A stretch of DNA of 64,000 nt from Pseudomonadales bacterium. GTDB lineage: Bacteria > Pseudomonadota > Gammaproteobacteria > Pseudomonadales > Azotimanducaceae. Shown here piece after piece: positions 1-8,027 of the stretch. Below the pieces are notes generated by a model, which saw only the letters and a program-made list of their open reading frames with translations, made no database searches and had not been told where the DNA came from. Positions within the stretch are counted from its first letter, which is position 1; every line of letters starts with the position of its first letter. Where the stretch lies: assembly GCA_028285415.1 (NCBI GenBank), contig JANQPF010000033.1:147702-211701 (forward strand), in the 5' to 3' direction. Both the position numbers and the translations under genes were made by a program.

Positions 1-1326
1 CATCTGCGCAACCAGGAAACCGGCGAGTGGGAGCTCTTTTCTAAAACCGCCTACGGCGAATCGAGCGTCACGCCGCTGGAACTGGACGACAAAGGCAATA
101 TCTACGTCTACAAAGCCGAGAATGATGGCCCGCGCGGGCTCTACCTCATGGATCCCAAAGAGCAGACGTTCAAGAAGATCTACCAGCACGATGTCGTCGA
201 CGTCAGCAACGTCTACATCGATTGGGATGGCGTGTTGTACGGTGCGCGATCCATGCCCGACGAGTTCGAGCAGGTGTTCATCCAGCCGAACCATCCCAAC
301 GCGCAGCTGCGCCTGGGCTTACGCGAAGCGTTTCCGGATGCCTACTTCGGGGTGAGCACGACAACCCACGATTTTCGTTTGTCGGTCGTCTCGATGATTC
401 AGGACACCCGCACGCTCGAGTTCTTCCTTTACGACCGCGAAGCGAATCAGCTGCGGCCGCTGTTCGACACCATGCCCTGGATTGATGACGATCTGCTCTC
501 GCCGATGGAGCCAATGAGTCTGACGGCGCGCGACGGCACTGAGCTGCACGGCTACCTGACGGTACCGAGAGGGGCCGAAAAGAAAAATCTGCCACTCATC
601 ATCGTGCCTCACGGTGGCCCGCACGGCCCGCGTGACGAATGGGGCTTTCAGTGGTTCGAAGGCTGGATTCCCGCCGCGGGCTACGCCATGTTGCAGATCA
701 ACTACCGTGGATCCGGCGGCTATGGCCAGGCGTTCGAGAACATGGGTCATCGCGAGTGGGCAGGCAAGATGCAGGATGACCTCACCGACTCCGTGCAATG
801 GGCGATTGAGCAGGGCATCGCGGATCCGGAACGAATCTGCATCTTCGGCTGGAGTTACGGTGGCTATGCCGCGCTCATGAGCATCATCCGGGAGCCGGAG
901 CTCTACGCCTGCTCGGTGGCCGGTGCGGGGGTTTACGATCAGGACGTGCAGTATACGCAGTCTGACTTCGCCGACTTCACGCGGTTTGGGAAGAAGTACA
1001 TCGACAAGGTGATTGGTCCTACCAAGGAAGACCGCGACGCCGCGTCACCGATCACTTACGTGGACCAGATCCAGACACCCCTGCTGCTGGTGCACGGCGA
1101 AGACGATCTGCGGGTGCCGGTCGAGCACGCCCACTACCTGCGGCGCGCCATGAAAGCGGCGGGCAAGCCGGTACCGGAACTCATCGAGCTCAAGAACGAA
1201 GCTCACACGCCGCGCAAAGAGGAAAACAACTTACGCTGGCGTCGTGCCACCATCGAATTCTTCGAGAAGCACATCGGTCCGGGCGTCAAACCCAAAAAAG
1301 ATCAGGTGGCTTCAGCGAACCGCTGA
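1..1326 (+). CDS. S9 family (prolyl oligopeptidase-type) serine peptidase, 5' end outside window
   Basis: The reading frame is open from base 1, so the N-terminal part (normally a beta-propeller) lies mostly upstream; 441 codons remain. The C-terminal alpha/beta-hydrolase domain is complete: the nucleophile motif GWSYGGYA (Ser codon at about 853), an Asp in EDDLRVPVEHA and a His in NEAHTPRK form the S9 catalytic triad, and HGGPHGPRD precedes them as the oxyanion region. Family members cleave oligopeptides or dipeptides from the N-terminus, often in the periplasm; whether this one is exported cannot be judged without the N-terminus. Its 3' end overlaps the convergent esterase gene by 25 bp. 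The family call is firm; the substrate is unknown. Confidence 0.93.
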   Translation, partial: HLRNQETGEWELFSKTAYGESSVTPLELDDKGNIYVYKAENDGPRGLYLMDPKEQTFKKIYQHDVVDVSNVYIDWDGVLYGARSMPDEFEQVFIQPNHPNAQLRLGLREAFPDAYFGVSTTTHDFRLSVVSMIQDTRTLEFFLYDREANQLRPLFDTMPWIDDDLLSPMEPMSLTARDGTELHGYLTVPRGAEKKNLPLIIVPHGGPHGPRDEWGFQWFEGWIPAAGYAMLQINYRGSGGYGQAFENMGHREWAGKMQDDLTDSVQWAIEQGIADPERICIFGWSYGGYAALMSIIREPELYACSVAGAGVYDQDVQYTQSDFADFTRFGKKYIDKVIGPTKEDRDAASPITYVDQIQTPLLLVHGEDDLRVPVEHAHYLRRAMKAAGKPVPELIELKNEAHTPRKEENNLRWRRATIEFFEKHIGPGVKPKKDQVASANR

Positions 1327-2912
1327 TCCCATAGATCCAGAATCTCGCGACGCACGCCGTCCGTGGTCTGCGTCGCGCCTTCTTTCATCAAGAGCGTCGC
1401 CTTGCCGTTGCTGTCGTACGTCTGCCATTCCGGCAGCCCCGCGCCGTTCGGATCCCCGGTCTTCGCGAAGTTGGTCCAGTAGGTGGCCACGAGGTCACTG
1501 AAGGTGTGATCGTCTTCCCGCCAGTCGTGGCCTACGGTGCGGGTATTGTTGAAAACGTAAGCCAGATCTCCGGAGTGATAAGCGCCTGCGCTGCGCGGCC
1601 CCTCCGTTAACTGCAAGTCCGGTTGATCCGGCACGTATAGCCGGAACGCCGGCGGCGTATGATCCATGAAGTAGAGATAGGCAGATTGCCCTGCGCCCGC
1701 CTGGTAGGCGGCCCAGCGGCGCATGCCGTACGCCATGAAGAGGTCCGTTGCGATGGCATGCTGCCTCTGCCCGGGCGTTGCTTCATTGGCGTAGTGGCGT
1801 TTGAGGTCGGCAGCCTGAGCGCCCGCGGTCCGCTCAAGGTACGCGTTCAGATCATCTTCGCTCAGCGACTCGTTGAGTGGAAACAGCAGATGTCCTTCGT
1901 TAGACAGCGAACCCAGCAGGAGGGGAATCTGCGCCTGTCGGCCTGCGGCGTAAATCTTGTCTGCAGGCTCGGGCAGTACCCATCCGTCCGTGACAATACG
2001 ACTCGCGTTTGCCCAGCCGGAAGACGCCGTGGCGGCTAACACCGCATCGGGTGAAGCGGCACGCATCTCGGGCAGACTCTGGGTGATGCCCATTGCCTCG
2101 ACCAGGCGCACGCCGCGCTCGAGTCCGGCGGGATCCCTTTCCGGCAGCGGATTGACGCAGGCGGCGGATTGACCGATGGCTTTGTGAAAGAGTCCCTCCG
2201 CCAGCGGTGAGGCCATCAGCGCGCAGACGCTCTGCGAACCGGCGGACTGACCAAAGACGGTGACGTTGTCCGGGTTGCCGCCGAACTGTCCAATGTTGTC
2301 GCGAATCCAGTTGAGCGCCGCCATTTTGTCGAGCAGCCCGTAGTTCCCGGCGCTGCCATGATCGGACTCATCCTGCAGGGCGGGATGAGCAAGAAACCCG
2401 AACGCGCCGAGCCGGTAGCTCACGGTCACGAGCACTACGCCGCGACGTGCGAGATTGGTCCCGTCGAAGATTCGGTCGTGGCCCATGCCAGCCGTATGTG
2501 CACCGCCGTGGAACCACACCATCACCGGCGCCCCTTCCAGCGACTGATCCGACCAGACGTTCAAGAATAGACAATCTTCGCTGCGCTCGAACTGACCGCG
2601 CGACCAGACGAACTGCTCTTCGTTGACGCCTTGCCAGCACGCTGCACCGGGGCTCGCGGCGTCGCGCACTCCCTGCCAGGTTAGCGGCGCCTGTGGCGGG
2701 CGCCAGCGCAGTTCCCCGACCGGCGGTTTTGCATAAGGAACGCCCATGAAGCGCCGGATGCCGGCCGCCTCATCGGCCCAGGCGCCGCGCAGGGCACCCT
2801 GATAGGTTGTGATTTCCAGTGTTGCAGCGGGTTTGGGTGCCATGGATTCGCTATCGACGCCGCAGGCTGCGACCAACAGGACAAGGCAGAAGCAGGTAAT
2901 CCGGGTCGGCAT
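1302..2912 (-). CDS. Type B carboxylesterase, probable lipoprotein
   Basis: A 536-residue carboxylesterase/lipase. The chosen start (ATG at 2912) gives an N-terminal hydrophobic stretch ending in VAACG, a lipobox-like site (Cys17), so a lipid-anchored location is likely. A longer frame extends upstream to 3059 but would overlap csrA. Visible family marks are the oxyanion motif HGGA (135-138), the nucleophile elbow GQSAG with Ser223, the Glu in SLSNEG and the His in AYHSGD. The enzyme should hydrolyse carboxylic esters; the natural substrate is not evident. It starts 61 bp after the csrA stop in the same direction, so the two may be co-transcribed. The 3' end overlaps the peptidase gene tail to tail. 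Confidence 0.92.
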   Translation of the reverse strand: MPTRITCFCLVLLVAACGVDSESMAPKPAATLEITTYQGALRGAWADEAAGIRRFMGVPYAKPPVGELRWRPPQAPLTWQGVRDAASPGAACWQGVNEEQFVWSRGQFERSEDCLFLNVWSDQSLEGAPVMVWFHGGAHTAGMGHDRIFDGTNLARRGVVLVTVSYRLGAFGFLAHPALQDESDHGSAGNYGLLDKMAALNWIRDNIGQFGGNPDNVTVFGQSAGSQSVCALMASPLAEGLFHKAIGQSAACVNPLPERDPAGLERGVRLVEAMGITQSLPEMRAASPDAVLAATASSGWANASRIVTDGWVLPEPADKIYAAGRQAQIPLLLGSLSNEGHLLFPLNESLSEDDLNAYLERTAGAQAADLKRHYANEATPGQRQHAIATDLFMAYGMRRWAAYQAGAGQSAYLYFMDHTPPAFRLYVPDQPDLQLTEGPRSAGAYHSGDLAYVFNNTRTVGHDWREDDHTFSDLVATYWTNFAKTGDPNGAGLPEWQTYDSNGKATLLMKEGATQTTDGVRREILDLWDQRFAEAT

Positions 2913-2973
2913 GTGCGTTTTGAAGATCTGATGTTGCGCCCATGATGACACAAGACAACAGAGAATCCCGCGA

Positions 2974-3171
2974 TCAGCTGTGGCGCGTAGTGACCGCCTC
3001 GGGCGTGGCTTCCGCCTGGATGCGCTCGTAAATCTCCTCGCGGTGCACGGCGACGTCACGCGGCGCGGCCACTCCGATGCGGACCTGGTTGCCTTTTACA
3101 CCGAGCACGGTGACGGTGATGTCATCGCCAACGACGATGGTTTCGCCGATGCGTCGCGTGAGAATGAGCAT
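2974..3171 (-). CDS. csrA: Carbon storage regulator CsrA (RsmA)
   Basis: A 65-residue protein of normal CsrA length. The start [10 protein letters not shown] and the region [23 protein letters not shown] match the family, including the conserved Arg in the VAVHREEI strand that contacts RNA. CsrA dimers bind GGA motifs in mRNA leaders and repress or activate translation, controlling carbon flux, motility and biofilm genes. A strong Shine-Dalgarno (GGAGGA) lies 7 bases before the ATG. The setting is unusual because it is followed by an esterase gene rather than lying near alaS or tRNA-Ser, so a second csrA copy elsewhere in the genome is possible. Confidence 0.97.
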   Translation of the reverse strand: MLILTRRIGETIVVGDDITVTVLGVKGNQVRIGVAAPRDVAVHREEIYERIQAEATPEAVTTRHS

Positions 3172-3202
3172 GTATCAGTCCTCCGGAAACTCCTCTTAGC
3201 GA
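3172..3202 (-). promoter_or_regulatory. csrA leader with two GGA motifs
   Basis: Immediately before the csrA ATG the transcript contains two GGA-bearing motifs, AGGAG and, 8 bases later, CGGAGGA, the second being the Shine-Dalgarno itself. CsrA is known to autoregulate by binding such paired sites. The spacing and overlap with the ribosome site are seen; binding is inferred. Confidence 0.45.
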
Positions 3203-3335
3203 AATTGTTGGTGCGGGTGCCAATCAATTTCGTGGAGCTCTGATTATACATATCTACACTAATGTCGATAGTTGTCATGGCGCCATATGCTCGCGAGAAG
3301 CGATGGAACCGATGCCAAAAAGACATTTTTTCCGA

Positions 3336-4310
3336 TCAGTTGGCATCCACCGGCAGGTGCGCCTGCAGCCAGGCTTTCTGCATGGCGAGCGCCTTCGTAT
3401 AGCCGCTGTCACGGTAGATGTCGTAATGCTTGCCGGGGATGGTCGCGTAGCGCGCGGTCACCTGATCTTTGATCCGCTCATGCAGCAACGCGCCGTTCTC
3501 GGCGATGTCGAAAAGCTCTTCCTCTGCTGCATCGACGATGAGCGTGGCGGCGTTCAGAGAGGCGAGATTGTTCATCGGATCGTAGCGGACGAAGTCAGGC
3601 CAGTCCGGATAGCCGCGCAAGCCGGGCGCGGCTTCACCGGGAAACGCGGGCGCTTCGCCCCTGGCGATGGCGCCGCGCCACATGGCAATGCTGGCAGGTG
3701 CCAGCGGATTGTCGGGCGAATTGTCACCGAAACCGGCCTGCGGGTTGACGGAGCCCACCTGAGAGATCAACACCTTGAACTGGGGAAACTCGATGGCGGT
3801 TGCGAGCGCAAGACCGCCGCCCAGGCTCGAGCCCCAGACTGCCATGCGCTCGGCATCGACGTTGGGGTGGGTGTCGAGCACGGCCACCGCGGCACGTATG
3901 TCGTCGAGCTGCTCCAGCGGGTTGACGATTTGACGGAGCTCTTTGACCTCGGTCGCGTAGGTTTGCGCCGTTTCAGCGCCGCGTGCGCTGTCCGGACGCG
4001 CGCCGGTGCGCACAACCACACCATCGCTTTCGCCCCAGCCCGTGTAATCGAATGTGAGGACAACGTAGCCGAGCTCAGCGAACTGCGGCGCGTAGGCCGT
4101 GTTGAGGTGAGACTTCAACCCTCCCCAGCCGTGCACCAGCAGTAGCCCGGGCCGCCGCTCTCCCGCAGCAAGTCCCTCAGGGGTCCAGACGTTGCCGGCC
4201 AGACGGATGCCATCGCTGTAAATATCGATGGGCGTGTTTTTGGGGGCCGCCAGTGCCGTCGCGTGGAACAACGTCACCAGTATCGTGGTCAAAACCAATG
4301 TCAGGCGCAT
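3336..4310 (-). CDS. Secreted alpha/beta hydrolase (dienelactone-hydrolase/X-Pro-peptidase-like)
   Basis: A 324-residue protein with a cleavable signal peptide (hydrophobic 3-20, ATALAAP). The fold marks are HGWGG (60-64, oxyanion), GSSLGG with nucleophile Ser162, an acidic residue in LIVDAAEEE and His in PGKHYD. This is the layout of bacterial serine hydrolases of the DLH/CocE-like group acting on esters or amides in the periplasm; the substrate is unknown. The gene is divergent from a TetR regulator at 4472, and a symmetric intergenic site lies between them, which suggests that the regulator controls it. Confidence 0.88.
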   Translation of the reverse strand: MRLTLVLTTILVTLFHATALAAPKNTPIDIYSDGIRLAGNVWTPEGLAAGERRPGLLLVHGWGGLKSHLNTAYAPQFAELGYVVLTFDYTGWGESDGVVVRTGARPDSARGAETAQTYATEVKELRQIVNPLEQLDDIRAAVAVLDTHPNVDAERMAVWGSSLGGGLALATAIEFPQFKVLISQVGSVNPQAGFGDNSPDNPLAPASIAMWRGAIARGEAPAFPGEAAPGLRGYPDWPDFVRYDPMNNLASLNAATLIVDAAEEELFDIAENGALLHERIKDQVTARYATIPGKHYDIYRDSGYTKALAMQKAWLQAHLPVDAN

Positions 4311-4316
4311 GTCACT

Positions 4317-4383
4317 CTCCTTTCTCCCGTTCGCAGTTGACTATGGCATTCGATGCGTCATATTGGCAAACGGGAGAAGGGAG
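4317..4383. promoter_or_regulatory. Divergent promoters inside a 15-bp inverted repeat
   Basis: Arms CTCCTTTCTCCCGTT (4317-4331) and AACGGGAGAAGGGAG (4369-4383) are inverted copies with one mismatch. Between them lie overlapping promoter-like elements: forward TTGACT (4337-4342), 16 bases, CATATT (4359-4364); reverse TTGCCA (4369-4364), 18 bases, CATAGT (4345-4340). The left arm also contains the ribosome site of the reverse hydrolase gene. A TetR-type operator is the natural inference. Confidence 0.5.
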
Positions 4384-4471
4384 CACACTACGGCGCCATT
4401 GAGTACCACGCTTGAGCTGCTGTGCGCCGCTCCGCGCGACGGCACAGCGTGCCCGAACATTAAGGAAGAAC

Positions 4472-5086
4472 ATGGCGACTCAGTTTCCGCTTAGAGAGAA
4501 ACGTAAAGCCGCAACTCGGTTGAAATTCATGCAATCCGCGCAAACGCTCTTTGCCTCGCAGGGCTACGATGAGACGACGCTGGAGCAGGTTGCCGCTCAT
4601 GCGGGTCTGCATGTACAGACCCTGTACCGCCATTTCGCCAGTAAGCAGGAACTTGCTACCGCCGGAGAGCACGCTCAGTTGGAACGCTTCCGTCTGGTGA
4701 TTGGGGATCCACAGCGCGCCGAGGACACCTTTACGCTCTGGCGGGAATGGGTTCGCGTCGCCGCCACGCGGGTGACGCGGGATGGCGGTCAGCAGTATCG
4801 CGACTATCTTATCCGGCGCCGGCAGAGTCCACAGGTGTCCGCGCGCCTGATGGAAATTGCCACAGAGTACGAAGATCTTCTGACCGAATCTCTCGCCGAC
4901 GACTTCGATATGTCGCCAGACGGCCTCGGCACGCCGCGTCTCGTTGCCACCATGCTATGGGGCGCCAATGCCTGGGTGGTGCGCGAACACAGTGCTGATG
5001 CGGACCATGATCTCGTGGCCGAAGTGGTTGCGGCAGTGGACAAAGTCGAGGCGCTCTTCGGCCAGCTGGTCAAGTCTGGCGTCTGA
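4472..5086 (+). CDS. TetR/AcrR family transcriptional regulator
   Basis: A 204-residue regulator. Residues 10-57 form the TetR DNA-binding domain: a helix followed by the typical GYDETTLEQVAAHAGLHVQTLYRHF helix-turn-helix. The remaining 140 residues are an all-helical ligand-binding domain too variable to identify the ligand. The start at 4472 is preferred because AAGGAAG lies 5 to 11 bases upstream; an in-frame ATG at 4412 would add 20 untypical residues. It is divergent from the exported hydrolase at 3336-4310 and probably represses it, itself, or both. Confidence 0.93.
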   Translation: MATQFPLREKRKAATRLKFMQSAQTLFASQGYDETTLEQVAAHAGLHVQTLYRHFASKQELATAGEHAQLERFRLVIGDPQRAEDTFTLWREWVRVAATRVTRDGGQQYRDYLIRRRQSPQVSARLMEIATEYEDLLTESLADDFDMSPDGLGTPRLVATMLWGANAWVVREHSADADHDLVAEVVAAVDKVEALFGQLVKSGV

Positions 5087-5120
5087 GGCTCCGGTGGGTC
5101 GCCCGCAGGCGACGATCGGA

Positions 5121-5600
5121 TTAGAGGTCGGGTGTGAAACGAAAGCTTCGGGACGGACGTTCCGGCGCTTGAGGCTCGTCCACGCGGTTGCCATGGTCTG
5201 GCCTCCGCCGCGGTTTCTGGTAGCCATGTCTGTACGGATAGTAGGGACGATGCGCGAGCGGGTAGTAGACCGGTTGTTGCTCGACGACAACGGGTGTTTC
5301 CTGCACCGTTGCGGCCCGCTCGTTGCGCAGGCGTGCCCGGTCAGCCTCACGCTCGCGACGTGCGTCGGCCAGGGAATCTGCGACCTCGAGCATGAACCGA
5401 ACGCGCTCCTCGGAGCTCTCAGGCGTGGCCGAGTCGCTACCGGTCATGACGTCGATACTTTGCGCGCCGGGAGAGTGGGCGTCGGAGAACGTGATTTCAC
5501 CCTGCTCACCGCGGCTCACAAACACCGTTGTGTCTGCGTAGACCGGGACGAAACCTGCGGCAAGCAGGATTGCGACCCAGCTAAGGTGTTTTGACTTCAA
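5121..5600 (-). CDS. Exported protein of unknown function (DUF4124-like N-terminus)
   Basis: A 159-residue protein. Residues 1-22 are a signal peptide (AGFVPVYAD). The following segment VFVSRGEQGEITFSDAHSPGA resembles the short beta-rich DUF4124 domain found in many proteobacterial envelope proteins. A charged helical stretch (about 65-92, rich in Arg/Glu/Ala) and a Tyr/Pro/Arg-rich tail follow, both probably disordered or surface exposed. It overlaps the upstream lipoprotein gene by 20 bp, so the two are very likely translated from one transcript. No function can be assigned. Confidence 0.72.
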   Translation of the reverse strand: MKSKHLSWVAILLAAGFVPVYADTTVFVSRGEQGEITFSDAHSPGAQSIDVMTGSDSATPESSEERVRFMLEVADSLADARREREADRARLRNERAATVQETPVVVEQQPVYYPLAHRPYYPYRHGYQKPRRRPDHGNRVDEPQAPERPSRSFRFTPDL

Positions 5601-5925
5601 GCTTCACCTCCGCGCCATCTACTTTGTCACGCAGCGTGGGCGCTTCTTTGTCCGTAATCACACTGCCACTCAGTTTGACCTTGCCCGACTCAGCTTGGTT
5701 CCCCACGAGATCAGGCAGGAGATTCTCCGCTTCTCCAACCTCCGCCAGTTCGTCGTCGACGGGGAGGTGCTCACGAGAAAGGTCCAGCGTGACGGGTGCT
5801 TCGGGCGGTGGCGCTGTCAGCGCCTCTGGTTCCGCTTCAGTAACCGCTTCCTGATTGGTGGGCGCGGAATCGCAGGCACCGAGGGCCAGCAACATGCCGA
5901 ATAAGATACCCTGAGCTGATCGCAC
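5581..5925 (-). CDS. Small acidic lipoprotein of unknown function
   Basis: A 114-residue protein with a lipoprotein signal: hydrophobic residues 7-16 followed by LALGACDS, with the lipid-modified Cys at 18. The mature part is acidic and rich in Pro, Glu and Ala, suggesting a flexible envelope-tethered chain. Its stop lies inside the start of the following reverse-strand gene (20-bp overlap), implying translational coupling to that exported protein. No family was recognised. Confidence 0.72.
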   Translation of the reverse strand: MRSAQGILFGMLLALGACDSAPTNQEAVTEAEPEALTAPPPEAPVTLDLSREHLPVDDELAEVGEAENLLPDLVGNQAESGKVKLSGSVITDKEAPTLRDKVDGAEVKLEVKTP

Positions 5926-5994
5926 TGACGGTGTTCCTCGAATCTGATGTTCACTCGAACATACCAGGATCGTTTCGGCCGCGCATGCATCAAA

Positions 5995-6028
5995 ATGTAG
6001 GCGAAAAAAAAATGTAGGCGAAAAAAAA
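5995..6028. repeat. Two tandem 17-bp units
   Basis: The unit ATGTAGGCGAAAAAAAA occurs twice head to tail (5995-6011 and 6012-6028). The second A-run doubles as the U-tract of the adjacent reverse-strand terminator, so the repeat provides two U-tracts in that transcript. It probably arose by slippage. Confidence 0.85.
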
Positions 6029-6058
6029 CCGCCGCGAGCCGGATGGCTGGCGGCGGTT
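6021..6058 (-). terminator. Rho-independent terminator after the redoxin/monooxygenase gene
   Basis: Read on the reverse strand, AACCGCCG-type arms (6051-6058 with 6027-6034) with an inner AGCC/GGCT stem form a GC-rich hairpin followed directly by eight U residues. It lies 17 bp beyond the stop at 6075. Confidence 0.88.
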
Positions 6059-6074
6059 CTGAGGTTGCGCCGCG

Positions 6075-7859
6075 TTATTCGGCGCTGGCGATTGTCGCTT
6101 CAGCCTCGCGCGCTTTGATCTCGTCTTCGGTCAGGAACCGCAGGAGGATGGCGCCGAACAGCATCTCCTCCCAGGATTGCTCACCCCAGGTGACTTCGAT
6201 GGACGGATCGGGATTGGCGGGGTTCTGTGCAGAGTTGTCCCACCAGTTCGTCTGTACCAGCTTGGTACCCGCGGGCAGATACTTCGGCTCTTTCAGCTCG
6301 TAGTCTGTCTGCCAGTTGAAGTCGTAGTTGGGTACGGACAGCAGCAGCTCTTCCGTGCCGTCGGGATAGACCGCAACAAACTCAGCCGACTTGCCGCGGA
6401 AGTGCGCGTGCGGCATCAGGTTGTAGAGCAGCGCCGCTTTGGGAATGACCCGCTCGACGGTTTCGGCGTGGTTTTTGGCATTCGGCGGAATCTTGATGTC
6501 GTCGTTTGCCATGAACATGGACACAATTTTGTGTGTCGGCGGCTCATCGTAGATCCAGACACCCATCTGCGATTCGTCTACCGTGGCACGGCCCACCGGG
6601 GTGTAGTGCATCTGAAACTCGATGTACGCATCCGCCGGCAGGAATACCCCGGTGTCATCGGGGTAGGCCTGGTCGGTGATACCCGGGGCATAGCCGCGCA
6701 GGCCGCCGTGGTACTGAAAGCGGCCTTTGTGCTCACCTTCGGTGATCGGCTGGCCGAATGCGGTGATGGTGTGGTGCAGCACCGCGCGATCGCCCGGCTT
6801 GATTTCCGCAGCGTGTACCCAGACGTCTTTGCCGATCGGGTTTTTCACATGGTGATACTGGTAGTCCACCACGCCCGTGGCGGGGATTTCCATGGCCGGA
6901 ATATCAATGATGTAGTCGGGCTCGCCCAGGCCTGTGGTCGTCCAATCCGAGTACTCGACGTCAGCCACGGCCAGGAGATCTTCGCCGTCTCCGCGGGGAG
7001 CGCCGGCTTCAACCCAGTGCACCAGGGTTTTGATCTCGTCTTCGGTCAGAGAGCGGTCGTTGGCCCACTCGCCATGGACGGGATCGGCGTGCCATGGGGG
7101 CATGCGCTTGGTACGCAGCACTTCACGGATCATCAGCGAAAAGCCGCGCACCATGTTGTAGTCGTTCATGGCCCACGGACCAATGCCGCCTTCGCGGTGG
7201 CAGTTCACGCAGTTGTCCATGAGGATGGGTGCGACGTCTTCAGCGTATGAAATGTCGGCGTGCTGCGCGCGCGCGGTCTTTTCAGGGAAATTGATCAGGC
7301 AGCCGAGCGGCTCGGTGCTGGCGACTTCCACCGCCTCACCGGCGAGCATGTCATCGATGGCATCCTTGAGATAGTGTGCGGACGCTTCTTTCTTCTGGTT
7401 TTCGTACTCCAGGCGATCGTCCACCGCGCCGTGGTAAGCGACGGTCCAGGTTTCCGGGTCGAGGACGAACACTTCACCGGTGCGCACCAGATCCAGCGAT
7501 TCGCCGATGATCTGGGTGTCGTCCACCAGGATGGGCATGTCGTAGCCGTAGGCCGCGGCTTCTTTGGCGATGCTCGCACGGTTGTCCTGCAGGTTGCTGT
7601 TCAGCATGAAAAACTGCACGGGCTTGTCCGCATAGGCGTCGCGCAGCTCTTTGAAACGCGGCACGGCGTTGCGCACGATCGGGCAGCCATTGCCCTGCAC
7701 GAGGACGACGACGGCTTCCATGTCGTTGTAGTAGTACAACTCATGCGAGCCGCCCTGGTGGTCAAACAGGCGGAAGTTTTCTACCCGATCGTTTACTGCA
7801 ACCGCCCAGGCGGAGGTGGCAAACGACAGAGCAAGTAACGTCGAAACAGTGCGGATCAT
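6075..7859 (-). CDS. Exported redoxin - cytochrome c - copper monooxygenase-like fusion
   Basis: A 594-residue periplasmic protein; the start at 7859 follows a GGGAGA ribosome site and gives a signal peptide (ATSAWA). Residues 22-175 are a thioredoxin-fold redoxin domain with one Cys (GNGCP, Cys59). Residues 205-290 hold a haem site CVNCH (217-221) and a possible axial Met in KRMPPW. The C-terminal half resembles ascorbate-dependent copper type II monooxygenases (PHM/DBM): HH at 362-363, MHYT (His418), HAH at 484-486 and EEM (Met566) match in order the known CuH and CuM ligand motifs. The family resemblance is inferred from motifs. The substrate is unknown; oxidation or peroxide chemistry is likely. 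A terminator follows, so it is probably monocistronic. Confidence 0.8.
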   Translation of the reverse strand: MIRTVSTLLALSFATSAWAVAVNDRVENFRLFDHQGGSHELYYYNDMEAVVVLVQGNGCPIVRNAVPRFKELRDAYADKPVQFFMLNSNLQDNRASIAKEAAAYGYDMPILVDDTQIIGESLDLVRTGEVFVLDPETWTVAYHGAVDDRLEYENQKKEASAHYLKDAIDDMLAGEAVEVASTEPLGCLINFPEKTARAQHADISYAEDVAPILMDNCVNCHREGGIGPWAMNDYNMVRGFSLMIREVLRTKRMPPWHADPVHGEWANDRSLTEDEIKTLVHWVEAGAPRGDGEDLLAVADVEYSDWTTTGLGEPDYIIDIPAMEIPATGVVDYQYHHVKNPIGKDVWVHAAEIKPGDRAVLHHTITAFGQPITEGEHKGRFQYHGGLRGYAPGITDQAYPDDTGVFLPADAYIEFQMHYTPVGRATVDESQMGVWIYDEPPTHKIVSMFMANDDIKIPPNAKNHAETVERVIPKAALLYNLMPHAHFRGKSAEFVAVYPDGTEELLLSVPNYDFNWQTDYELKEPKYLPAGTKLVQTNWWDNSAQNPANPDPSIEVTWGEQSWEEMLFGAILLRFLTEDEIKAREAEATIASAE

Positions 7860-8027
7860 CTGATTCTCCCAACTCAGGCAATTTATTCTGCGTAACAGCA
7901 AATGTTACCTAACTACACGCATGTAGAATAGTGAAAAATGGGGGATTCTGTCCGCAGCCCACGCCTGCTTAGATGGAAATGGCATGAAAACGTGGGTGAT
8001 CTAGAAGATCTGGATTGGAATCCCGGG

